From Juglans regia (taxonomy: Eukaryota; Streptophyta; Magnoliopsida; Fagales; Juglandaceae), in contig NC_049909.1 in the NCBI RefSeq assembly GCF_001411555.2, positions 13,698,686-13,762,685 on the forward strand: a DNA stretch of 64,000 nucleotides, given 5' to 3'. The translations under genes and the position numbers were made by a program. This document shows, piece after piece, positions 23,366 through 37,520 of this stretch. The notes beneath the pieces are model-generated. The model had not been told where the DNA came from and ran no database searches. It worked only from the letters and a program-made list of their open reading frames with translations. Each line of letters opens with the position of its first letter. The first letter of the stretch is position 1.

Positions 23366-24171
23366 TGTTAAGGACGTATTTCACACTACCAACTATATAG
23401 ATGACCTGCAATAGATGAGATGGTGGCACGGGGTAGCCAATGGAACTCCGATACCTAAGTTAGAGAGAAGTGATCACAATATAAGTATATGAATTAATGA
23501 CATATACATTACCTTTATGTGTTATTTATAGGAGTATGAAAGTGTTAATAACGGCAAGCTTAAGAGTTTATCTTAGATAATCTTCGAATAAATTGGTAGA
23601 ATATATTATCTGATCCATCGGAAGTGTTATCTATTCTCTATATTATCCATCACGTGTCTATTAATTCAATCTCTTGGCTTGTAGATCAGACCCGATTGTT
23701 GAGGCATGATACTTGAGGCCTCCAACCAATATTTTGAATACCGTACCGGACGCTGTACCGGTCAAGGCACTGAAACGAAATATTTCGGTACCGGTACCGT
23801 TTCGGGATAACATTTCGGAATAGTCGATATATTTCAAAATTATATTCTAAAATAATAATCTATATATAAATAAATTATATATAAATACATATATATATAT
23901 ATAAATTATAAATAGACTAATTTGAATTAGGGGTCAAAAAATGAGCTTGTAATTTGAAAAAAAAAATGAAAATCGAAATATCGGCCGGTATTTCGACCGG
24001 TACAAAATACAGGTAGTACCTGTACCGACCAGTACAAAATACAAATAGTACCTGTACCGACCCAGTAACCAATACGGCAAATACCGACCGTACCGATCAA
24101 TACGAAACGATTTTTAAAACTTTGCCTCCAACACATGCGCTTATTGATCCGACGCCCGGAATATCCCTCCA
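23366..24171 (-). repeat. 5' LTR of the Tat retrotransposon, split by insertion
   Basis: It begins TGTTAAGGACG like the other LTR and ends TCCA at 24171, followed by the cttcg target pentamer. It is 806 bp long, of which 397 bp plus a 9-bp duplication are a later insertion (23727-24123). Being next to pTAC10, its outer end lies about 140 bp before that gene's ATG. Confidence 0.88.
23727..24123. mobile_element. 397-bp non-autonomous element with 9-bp TSD
   Basis: The nonamer gcctccaac flanks it at 23718-23726 and 24124-24132; the other LTR of the same retrotransposon preserves the single-copy site. The ends are weakly inverted (CAATATTTTGAATA versus CAAAGTTTTAAAAA). Both arms carry degenerate TACCGG / CCGGTA words and the core is AT-rich. 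The 9-bp duplication indicates a Mutator-like (MULE) transposase. Confidence 0.82.
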
Positions 24172-24315
24172 CTTCGTTAGTAAAGTTTAGGGGGGAAAAA
24201 AAACCTTTTTCTTATCCATTTGAGCTTTTTGTCTTCTATAAAATCTTGTCGGACTAGTTCGGGGCTCTCTAGCACCACTTTCCCAGTCTCACTCCCGCTT
24301 CCACGGTTCCACCAA

Positions 24316-27300
24316 ATGCAAATCCTCCAAGTTCCGAATTTCTTTACCTTCCCTAAAACCCTGAACCCTACCTCCAAGGCGCAACACCACCGTACATGTC
24401 TTCCTCTCCAACCCAACTCGCTAATTTTCTTCTCCAACCCCACAAGACCTTCCACCTTCACAGCCAGCTGCCTCGCCTCCGATGAGTTCCCCGTCGATGA
24501 GACCTTCATCCAGAAATTTGGCCCCAAAGACAGAGAAACTGAAGACGAAGCGCGAACGCGCAACTGGGTCGAGCGCGGCTGGGCCCCCTGGGAAGAAATC
24601 CTCACCCCTGAAGCGGATTTCGCCCGGAAAAGCTTGAACGAAGGCGAAGAAGTCCCTCTCCAAAGCCCAGAAGCCATCGAAGCGTTCAAAATGCTCAAAC
24701 CTAGTTACCGAAAGAAGAAGATGGAGGCAATGGGGCTGACCGAGGACGATTATTATCGGAAACAGTTTGAGATCAAGGGAGATATACCGGAGCCTCTGGA
24801 GACGGTGTGGGGGGCGCCGTTGGTGGTACAGCTCGTGCCGCCCCGGGATTGGCCGCCGCGGGGTTGGGAGGTCGATCGGAAGGAGCTAGAGTACATAAGG
24901 GAAGCGCATAAGCTGCAGGCTGTGAGGGTGGAGTTGGAGGACTTGGAGAAGGAGGTGAGGACGGAGACTGAGGACATGTGTTTGGATAGGTACAGGATGT
25001 TCTTGAAGCAGTACAATGAGTGGGTTGAGGCGAATAAGGATAGATTGGAGGAGGAATCTTATAAGGTTTGAGATAGAAACTAAAAACTTTGGAACTTTCG
25101 TTTTGTCTATTTTTCTTGTTGTGTTTATGTATTGGTGCGTTATTTTTTAGACCAAATGCGACCATGGTGTTACGGATTTCTTTGTAGTAAGGGATGTTGG
25201 ACCGAGTGACAGTATCAAATTGGAGTGCGGTTTGTGACGAAAAATTGGGTGTACCGCTGGGCGTTTGGGTTAATAATATTAATATTATTAGTATAGTTGA
25301 AAGTGTTTGGTAAGCTTGTTGGGTGGGGGGAGGGGTGTAATTTTCATCCTTGAGATTAAAATGGGTATGAATTTCAAAAGTTTAGGTCAAGCAGGGATGA
25401 ATTGGTTGAGATTGATATGGTCAAACTGTCTCGAGTTTGCCATAGGTCCGTTTTGCATGAATATGGTCTAGCCGAAATATATTTTGTGAATTTGAAAATT
25501 TTTCTCGAATTGCATATATTTGAGGATAATTATGTCAAACATATTTGGAGCATTTGGTTATGGATTTGACTGAAAGCTTTATAACATTTGAACTAATTGG
25601 GAGAAATGTAGAGATATGACTAGATTCAGGGGTTTTAATTTGTATATGGGATTTTTTTTATCAGTAGCTGCATATGAGCTTTTTATACTTTGAAACAACA
25701 AAATTTTCTAGTACATTGTTAACAAGTTTGATTGGTCCATTTAGGAGACTAATGTGCCTGTTCTTATTGCCTATACAGGATGACCAAGATTACTATCCAG
25801 GTAGGAGGAAAAGAGGCAAGGACTACAAAGAGGGAATGGTAAAAATAAGTTGCAAATTCTTTGTTTATTTTCATGTGGATTATGGTGAAATTATGACATT
25901 GATCTCCATTGTTTTCTGCAGTATGAGCTTCCATTTTATTCTCCAGGACAAGTAAGTTATCTACCTCATTCCACTTCTTCTAAGCAATGGCATTTATCTT
26001 GTTATGGAAATTGTACTCATAGGTCTCATCCCAGGGATGCCTAGATAGGCCTGCATCTACCATCAAACTAAAACACTGGAATGCCTTGTTAATCATTTTT
26101 CATTGTTGGATGCAACATGCTATGCTATATATGCAAATAAATATTAGTTGGTGTGCCACGGTTAAATGGGCTACGATTGTAAACATCATTTGACTAGAAC
26201 TATCAATATCAGATGCATTTCCTCTTATTTGTTTTAGGATATCAATTGTAAAACTGTCAAATGATATGTGCATTACTTACTCTCCTCTTATCCGTAGCAA
26301 AAATGTATCTGAATACTGTGTTCTACAGATAAGCTTATGTCAGGCCCATACATATACGCCGTGCGGTGATGTTATTTCCTAAACAACATGATGTAGAATG
26401 TACACATTCTGAGATCTGGAAAGAAAAGTCATGGATATTAATTGTGGAAAATTTATGTGCAGATTTGTTTAGGGAAAGTGACTACTTTGCACCTTTATCA
26501 AGGAGCATTCGTTGACATTGGTGGTGTATATGATGGGTAACTTTAATTCCCTATACTGCTATTTATTACTCAAAGTTTGTTGATTGAACCTGTTATACCT
26601 GTAAAAGAAATTATATCCTAAACAGACAAAGGGATCATCAGTTTCAACATTGGAATATTAGAGAACTGATGGCGAGTGCCTTCAATATGATGAATTAACT
26701 GGCCTGATAGGGATACATAGTGAGGACTTGTGACATGATTTTTTAAACTGAGCCGATGAATTAAGTCTTACCTCAATGGCTTAATTATAATGATATTAAT
26801 CTTGTCGCTTGAGTGCTGTTTGTGTAATGCCCTGGAGTGAGTATAGTAAGGTGGTGAATGGGGTCCCACACTACTTAGGAATGAGAAGTTCTTGTCTCTT
26901 ATAATGAATTTCAAGGAGCTCTAATTATTGACTAGTTCTTTTTGCGCTCAGATGTGGTTTGGGCTTTGCCTAGGTTTTTGCAGTTTGGCTATTGAAGTTA
27001 TACCCCTACTGGCAACAATGCTGGTGTTGTTGTAACTGTTTGTCTGTTAGACTTGGTAATAATTTGTGTGGTAATTGAGGAGGCTCTGATTTGTCTCACT
27101 TATGTGGTAAGGCTGGTAGCTAATCTGACATTTTATGGACTACGGCTTTTTTATCTTTTAGTATATCAGCATACCACATGGAAGATTCATGGTACATTAT
27201 GTGTCTTGATTTATTTCAGGTGGGTTCCCATAAAAGGTAATGATTGGTATTGGATTCGCCATCACATAAAAGTTGGTATGCACGTCATAGTTGAAATTCT

Positions 27301-30300
27301 GGTGAGTGTTTCAGCTGCTAGGTTTGCCCCCCCTTTTTTCCCTCTTTAGGGATGGTTGTCACTGAGCATTAATCTGGTTACATTAATAAGTTGGTCTCAA
27401 CAATCAAAGTCATTATTGGCTTATGGAAACTGACATCTTTTTTATTATTACATGTCATTATTTGTTTCAGGCAAAACGAGATCCTTACCGTTTTCGGTTT
27501 CCCATCGAAATGCGATTTGTCCAGCCAAACATAGATCACCTGATGTATGTAATCTTGAACTTTGACCATTCTCCAATTTAAGTATATTTTAGCAAAATAT
27601 GGAGGTGACTCCTCAGTTCTTGACATTTGTATCTGTACTTTCAGCTTTAACAGATTTGACTTTCCGCCTATATTTCATCGTGATGCTACTAATCTAGATG
27701 AGTTACGGGTTTGTACCTTTCCTTTTATAGTGTCACTATCTATATTCTCTCAACATTTAATATGCCCACTTCTCTTGTATACTTCCTGTGTACCTACCTA
27801 TTTAATTCATATCAATAAAATTTTCCTCTTATAAAAAAAAATACATTTAATATGGCTACAATAGACTCATTATATCTTTATTGAGTATGTTGTAATTTCC
27901 TTCAATGGCTCTATCATAAGAGATGTATCTTATCAATTTAAATCTTATTTCCGGTCTTCAGTTGGACATTTTTGGGGGGATGGCTTTCTGTTGGACGGAC
28001 ATGTGGTATGGAGTGTAGGTTTGAGCTAGGATGTGTTCATAAAAGAACTTCTGCAGAAGCCTATGGAAAAACCATTCTAGTATACCATCACGTAAATTCA
28101 TGTGTTCTCTCTTTTTTTTTTTTTTTTTTTTTGATTTCCTATCAAGTTATTTACAAAAATGAAAATAGACATTGCTCATGTACCTGGTTAGTGTACAAGA
28201 GAAATGGTTGAAAACTAGAATCTAAGAGTACTTACCCTAATTTACTATGAGCTTAGTCTTCTGTGTACTTGAGGCCAGACTATTTTCTCGGCAAGCCTTA
28301 CATTTTGGCTTGTTGGTTAGTTTAGAATGCAGAGAAGAAGATTTCTAGTGCTCTAGAGTGTCACTTGTGGATACAATTTTCTTTTTCTTCTTTCGTAAAT
28401 CTTGTTGAACTTTAGTAGGATCTGAAGCAATCAGTTTTCTATATGTGACTCTGCCTTAAAATTGCAGAAGATTTCATGTCTATCAAAAATAATTTTTAAT
28501 TTTTGTCTCACTTGCTGACTGATCAAAAATAAATTATCTTGCTTGCTTGCCTTGCAGCGTGATAGTGGAAGACCTCCAGTTCCTAGAAAAGATCCAGGAG
28601 ACAAACCGGAAGAGGAACCTTTGTTGTCAAATCATCCTTATGTTGATAAGGTATGTTTCTGACTAGGACTCCTTTTCAGAAGTCAGAACATCAGATTTTA
28701 ACTATTGCCGAGTGTGATCAATTTACTATTACCATCGTGGCCATGATTATGAACTTTAACTTTTCTCTGTTGTGCAGTTGTGGCAGATACATGTTGCTGA
28801 GCAAATGATTATGGATGATTTGGAGGCTAATCCTGAGAAATACAAAGACAAAAAATTATCGGAGTTATCCGATGATGAGGATTTTGATGAGGAAAACAGT
28901 GTTGTTTATACTAAAGCCTATTATAAGAAATCTTTAATACCAAAAATGATTTTGGTGAGCACTAATCTCTTGAGTCATTGTATTGACTTGTATTCTGTTG
29001 CATTCACGTACTTGTTATTTATTTTGTCTTAACAGAAAACAAGTGTAAAAGACCTTGACTTGGAGGCTGCCTTCGCTGAGCGTGAGGTTAGCTGTTCCAT
29101 CTAAGATTTCGCGTGTTTCTTGGTCAAAATGTTGAGTTACCTTTACCTATTCAACTTATACATATTTTATATATAACTGCTACTTTGGTTTCCAATTGCT
29201 TCAAAGTTAAAAAAGATCCTTATGTATTCATGTTCTGGTGGATACAGTTCCATAACAAACTAAGAAGGGAAGCAAAAGAAAGAGGAGAGGGATACAAAAT
29301 TACCAAGCTTAGACGAAATATTGAAATGGATGAATATGACTTGATACATTGGCATCGATCATTTGAGGAAAGAGAAGCTTTGATCAGAGACATCAGTTGG
29401 TATTTCCATTGTCGTTATATATCAATACTTAATATTAGTGATCTCTAATCTTGTCTGCTATCCGGGTCTTTTCATCATGTTATGGTGCATACAAATTAAG
29501 CATTTATTCCTACTTTGGCCATTGGTAACTTAAGATTTCCAATTTTATACATTGTGAATTGTGCATAGGATGGTCTGGAGACTGCATTAACTAAGGCAGT
29601 CACTTTTCCCAAGAGGAAAGTAAGTGATGCTAATACAGACTTTCCACTGTCTCTAGCTGGAATTAGTTTCTTCTTCGGCGTACTTTATAATATATAATAT
29701 GAATGTATATATGTGTGTGCGTGTGTATGAAAATGAAGCATTGATATAGGGAGATAGTTGTCTTCAATCCTAATTTTGTTCTCCCACTGACACAGATCAA
29801 GCTTATTATTAAAGTGACCTCACGATTATGTGAGATCACGCTGGCCCTGTGAGTCTGTGACACTTGATGTAAGCATAGTAACTAGGTATAGATGCATGCT
29901 TTCGGTTCACTCAGTTTGAATTTCCAGTTGGTCTAATACAAGAAGACCGGAAAACCTGCAATGAAGTATCAAATTAGTGTAAAATATATTTTGCTTTGCA
30001 TTTGCACCGGCGTCACTGCCCCCCATCTGCGGCTGGTTGCTTTCTTCATCCTTATTATGTACCTCTTTCTGCTACTTGTTGAAAGCTGAATGGTTTTTTG
30101 CAGCCGTCAAGCACTTGGTCTGCCATTGGAAGAGCCGGGAAGGTACAAAGATGCTAGTTTCTTTGGGAAGGATAAGTATGACCCTTCAAACCCTCTATAT
30201 CGTTATGACTACTGGGGAGAACCCAAGAACTCTGAGAAGAGCAGGCAAGAGCGGATGACAGATGCCCACAACAAATCTATTGTGGGTAAGGGTACTGTCT

Positions 30301-30569
30301 GGCACGAGATGTCATACGAAGACTGCATCAAGCAGCAGATGCAAAGAGAAGCCCGTGCCAAGGAATTGGCTCAAGAAGAAACTCATGATGGCGCGTCAAA
30401 AGGAGGTCACGATTATGAAGATGATGATGATGATGAAGATGATGACGACGACGACGACGATTTTGATTTCAGCATTTTACAAGAATATAGTGGTAATTCT
30501 TCAAATCAACCTCATGTTAATGGGACTGAATCTTCAATAATTTCAGATGAGGGTATATTCGAGGATTAA
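24316..30569 (+). CDS. PTAC10: pTAC10/PAP3, S1-domain subunit of plastid RNA polymerase complex
   Basis: Twelve coding exons give 690 residues: 24316-25065, 25779-25838, 25922-25951, 26463-26536, 27220-27301, 27471-27544, 27645-27708, 28558-28650, 28778-28954, 29036-29086, 29248-29399 and 30104-30569. Residues 1-50 look like a chloroplast transit peptide. The body begins SDEFPVDETFIQKFGPKD. An S1/OB-type RNA-binding domain spans about 280-350 (KVTTLHLYQGAFVDIGG, GWVPIKGNDWYWIRH). The C-terminal part has RQALGLPLEEPGRY and a long Asp/Glu run. I recognise the family as Arabidopsis pTAC10 (PAP3), a nucleus-encoded PEP-associated protein needed for plastid transcription and greening; it has a similar length (about 668). 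Exon 3 is only 30 bases. The start is the ATG at 24316; the frame is open further upstream but has no earlier in-frame ATG. A Tat retrotransposon ends about 140 bp upstream. Confidence 0.95.
29663..30100. other. last intron of pTAC10, second half
   Basis: This is part of the 704-bp intron 29400-30103, with an AT/GT-alternating stretch at 29690-29730. It holds no exon-like segment besides the candidate cassette at 29569-29619 described in the findings. Confidence 0.6.
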
Positions 30570-30839
30570 TTAGTGGCGTGGCAAAGCATGGTTAAAGTGA
30601 AAAGTTAGTCATAAACGCTTGCGATCGTAGAAATAGTTTAAGATATTTAATTAAAAATAGCATATATGGTTTTTTCTTTTTAAATTGATTTTTTAAAATG
30701 TTTTAAATTTATTACATATATAAAAACTATTTTAGATCCATTTTATATCATCAATGTCCAAAAATCAAGAAAGAAAAAAGCAAGAAGTTCATCTTTATGA
30801 ACATATTAGTAATGAGATTAGTAATGTCTCTATACCTTT

Positions 30840-31515
30840 GCATTCAATAAATTGGGTAATTCAATAAATTGAATCGGGCGGTTTATAACAATTTTGAATT
30901 GGTTATTTTAATGTTGATAAAAAATATTAAAAATCATATATAATGCAATTCAAGCAATTAATATCAAGTATATAAGAGTAAATAAATATAAATTCATTAA
31001 CTAGTTTCAATACAAATATGATATGAATTCAAATAGCTTCAATAAACTTAACCTCAATTGTAGACATTTTTTTGCTCAAATAAAGAAAATAAAGTTATAA
31101 GCATATAAGAAATATGTACTCACGTACTTAAGTTATAAGCACATGACAAATATGATGTTTTATGTACAACCACAAATTTAATATAAATATTCATTCATCT
31201 CTTAATTTTTTCGTTCAAATAAAGAACTACATGTTTTGTTATTCAATTTTTCTGCGATTCTTTTTTAATACAATGATGGAGTTCGTATATGTTTAGTTCT
31301 ATTATATTTTTGTATAAGAAATTAAAAATATATATTCTGTTAGATAATTTAAAAATAAATACAGTTTTGAATCGGCTAGAATTAGTCTGGATCTACCTAA
31401 ATCGATTGATTGAAACGGGTCCTTAAACGATTCAAAAAATTAACCAAAATCGATTTGATTTATGGCCGATTCAATTTGAATTGGCTTGGATCAAACAAAT
31501 TTTTCGAACCTTGCT
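30840..31515. mobile_element. AT-rich element with GAATCGG/CGATTC arms
   Basis: The left arm holds AATTGAATCGGGCGGTTTA (about 30868-30886). The right arm (31362-31500) is full of degenerate words such as GAATCGGCTAG, AATCGATTGATTG, CGATTCAATTTGAATTGG. The 450-bp core is AT-rich. The layout is the same as the elements at 11937-12620 and 23727-24123, but target duplications were not resolved, so the limits are approximate. Confidence 0.4.
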
Positions 31516-31711
31516 TTCAACTTCTTTCAAAATTCAGTAACACTTACAAATCACTTGATTACACAAGTAAAAAGACATAAATTGGAGGTGGGGGAATGAA
31601 GATTATTGCAGGAGTACCCAAGTAATCTTTCTGATTCTTCAGATGATTCCCACTCACTGGATGAGTGATTGTGTTGTAATTTTTAACAAAATATAAAGCA
31701 TGTAATTAAAT

Positions 31712-31733
31712 ATCTCTCTCTCTCTCTCTCTCT
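31712..31733. repeat. (TC)n microsatellite
   Basis: About eleven TC dinucleotides between pTAC10 and the FabG-type reductase gene. Confidence 0.9.
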
Positions 31734-32861
31734 CAAAGAACTCTAAAACCATATTCAACAGTTTGGTTACTGTAAAAGTCAACATGACTCTATGCGAAAT
31801 TCTATGATTTTTTATTATTCAAGGAAAATCAAGAAAACCAAAAATCTCAGCACTAAAATGAGTCTAAAAAAAATGCAATTATATAACAGTAAATTTTGAG
31901 AAAAATAAAAGCATAGAATTTGGAAGTTCAGAACCTGAAGACATCTATTTCTCTGCCAGTTGTACAACTTTCAATCCCTGCACTTACAATAACAAATCAA
32001 ACTTGCATGGAATTGGCGGGTAATAACAATTATCATCGTTGCATTATTTTCTATGATTTTGAAGTTGAATATTTATTAGCTTCGTTTATAAGGGAATAAA
32101 CACAGCCAGACTGGGACACAGTTTTTCTCCAAACTTGGTTGGATGAAGTTTCCTTCAACTCATTTAAGAAATTATCATGTGTCCCTCTATCATATCAGAA
32201 ACACATGCATTCGAAGGAAAAGTCTATCCAACACAATCATTCTGCTTGATGTAATTAATTACTTAAATTATCAATGAACAATTAAATCGTCCCAAACCTT
32301 TAGTCTCCAAAATCATTTAATTAAAATTTATTAGGACAATGGTTTGAGAATTATGAACACAATTGTAGACATAGATATAGATTTGATCCTGCTCACCTAA
32401 GCTAGCAAAATAAACACAGCAAAATAAACTCATGATTAATTTTTTATTTAGAATTTAATCATGAGTTTGTACCTCTTAAATTGAATTATTCAAAAAATTT
32501 CTTAAAAAAATGAAAAAAAAAAAAAACATTTCTCATTGATATACAAACAATTATTTCACAGCATATTTTACAATCAATGTGATAGTACCATGAAAAATAA
32601 ATAAGTATTTTTTATTTAGATTTCAAATTATACATAACCATCCTCAATCTAAAACATAGTTGTAAAAAGATTAAAGAAAGATGTATGCATATCATTACTC
32701 TTAGGCCAAAAAAAAAAAAAAACAAAACAGAAGAAAATCCTCCTATTTTCTGCAACTCAATTACTGCTTCAAGCTAAATACATGGAGTGAAATTTAACTA
32801 AAGGCGTTACTTTTCTGTCAAACTCTAAGATGAAGCTGGCAAGATTTTGGGGCCAGGCCAT

Positions 32862-36385
<3,524 letters not shown>

Positions 36386-37520
36386 TTAGATTCTGAGAAC
36401 GAGCGGGGCCGAAGATCAAGTAGTCCGGAATTTTTTTTTTTCTATTATTTTCTAAAACCTAAACTCAAAAGTTTTACTATGCATTAGTTATTCAGTGATA
36501 CAGCACGCTTATAATTTTTTCTTTTTATTATAAGTGATACTATTCATTTTACTATACATCAACTGTTATTCAAGATTCAGCCCCACACTCCATATTTGGT
36601 AAATTTTTTTTTTTTTTTAATAAGATGTAGGGTGTGTTCAGACTGAAATTATTCAATCTCCAGTTTTGCTATGATTTTATTCCAAGTATTAAAATAGATT
36701 TAAGGAAAAATATTTACATCAGCCTACTATTTATCACACACTCCACACACTTAATGTATTGAGTTAAAAAAAAAAAAAAAATTAAATGCATGGTATGTAG
36801 AGAGTGTAGGTTGCTGCATATAATTCCTCTAGATTTAAATCATTGGAGCAATCCGATTGCTGTTGAAAATATGTACAAATTAAGAATCCTATTTTTATTT
36901 TAACAGAATCTTACAACAAAAACATTAAATACAGATTTTAATTATGTCTATGGTTTATACTCAAGTCGGACAGGTGAGAGAGACAGAGAGACAGAGAGAT
37001 TGACCCAAAAATAAAACTGCTAAATTCCCATGAGAAAAACTGTAATTTAAGTCCAAGAAAACTAACAAATGAGTTGAGCGAATGCCTTTTATCTCGGCTT
37101 TTGAATATTGTACAGTTACGCCCCTCTAAAAAAAACTAACAAATGCAGGACTACATTTATGGATTTTTCTTTTTCTTTTGTACAAAAAAAAAATTGAATA
37201 GCTGATATGGTACATCTCTTCTAAAAAAACAAAAAAGCACATTCCCCCAATATGTTTGAAGAGTTTCACAACACATCCCAATCCAAAAACCAGGTATTTA
37301 TCATAAACCACCCAAAACAATGGCTGCCGATCATGCTTCTGGTATTTTCTATCTTTACTCTTTCCCAAGGGTTCGATGCGCACCATCAAACAGGAAATTG
37401 GCCAGGAAACCTGAAAAGGACGCAGTTTGGTGACCCATGTGTATGGCCTGTGTCGAAGGGTGATCGATCATCTTCAAGTCTAGTACCTCAGCTGGTTTGG
37501 TATGAAGAAATTTTAACTGA
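36386..37520. other. intergenic: upstream of FabG, downstream of GTE8-like gene
   Basis: 1.1 kb separates two minus-strand genes and should hold the reductase promoter and the 3' untranslated region of the bromodomain gene. It is AT-rich with poly-T and poly-A runs (36606-36619, 36766-36781). No clear TATA box or extra exon was identified. Confidence 0.5.

Larger units (their letters stand above)
13611..24171 (-). mobile_element. Ty3/gypsy Tat-lineage LTR retrotransposon, degenerate
   Basis: A 10.56-kb element in minus orientation. Its LTRs are 13611-14010 and 23366-24171; the second is 400 bp once a 397-bp insertion and its 9-bp duplication are removed, exactly the length of the first. Flanking pentamers ctttg (13606-13610) and cttcg (24172-24176) look like a 5-bp target duplication with one mutation. 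The order on the minus strand is primer site, gag, protease, RT, RNase H, second (archaeal-type) RNase H, integrase, then an antisense ORF. The dual RNase H and the antisense ORF are hallmarks of the Tat group. Stops, frameshifts, a lost integrase Glu and two nested insertions mean it cannot be autonomous. LTRs differ at perhaps 15-20% of positions by eye, so the insertion is old. Confidence 0.92.
30570..32861. other. intergenic between convergent pTAC10 and FabG genes
   Basis: 2.3 kb of AT-rich DNA separates the stop of pTAC10 from the stop of the reductase gene, so both 3' untranslated regions must lie here. It contains a (TC)n microsatellite (31712-31733), a GAATCGG-word element (30840-31515) and poly-A runs at 32514-32526 and 32708-32721. 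No coding exon was found. Confidence 0.65.

Noticed and set aside
24177..25165. Minus-strand open frames over pTAC10 exon 1
   Set aside because: They are antisense shadows of a well-conserved G+C-rich coding exon.
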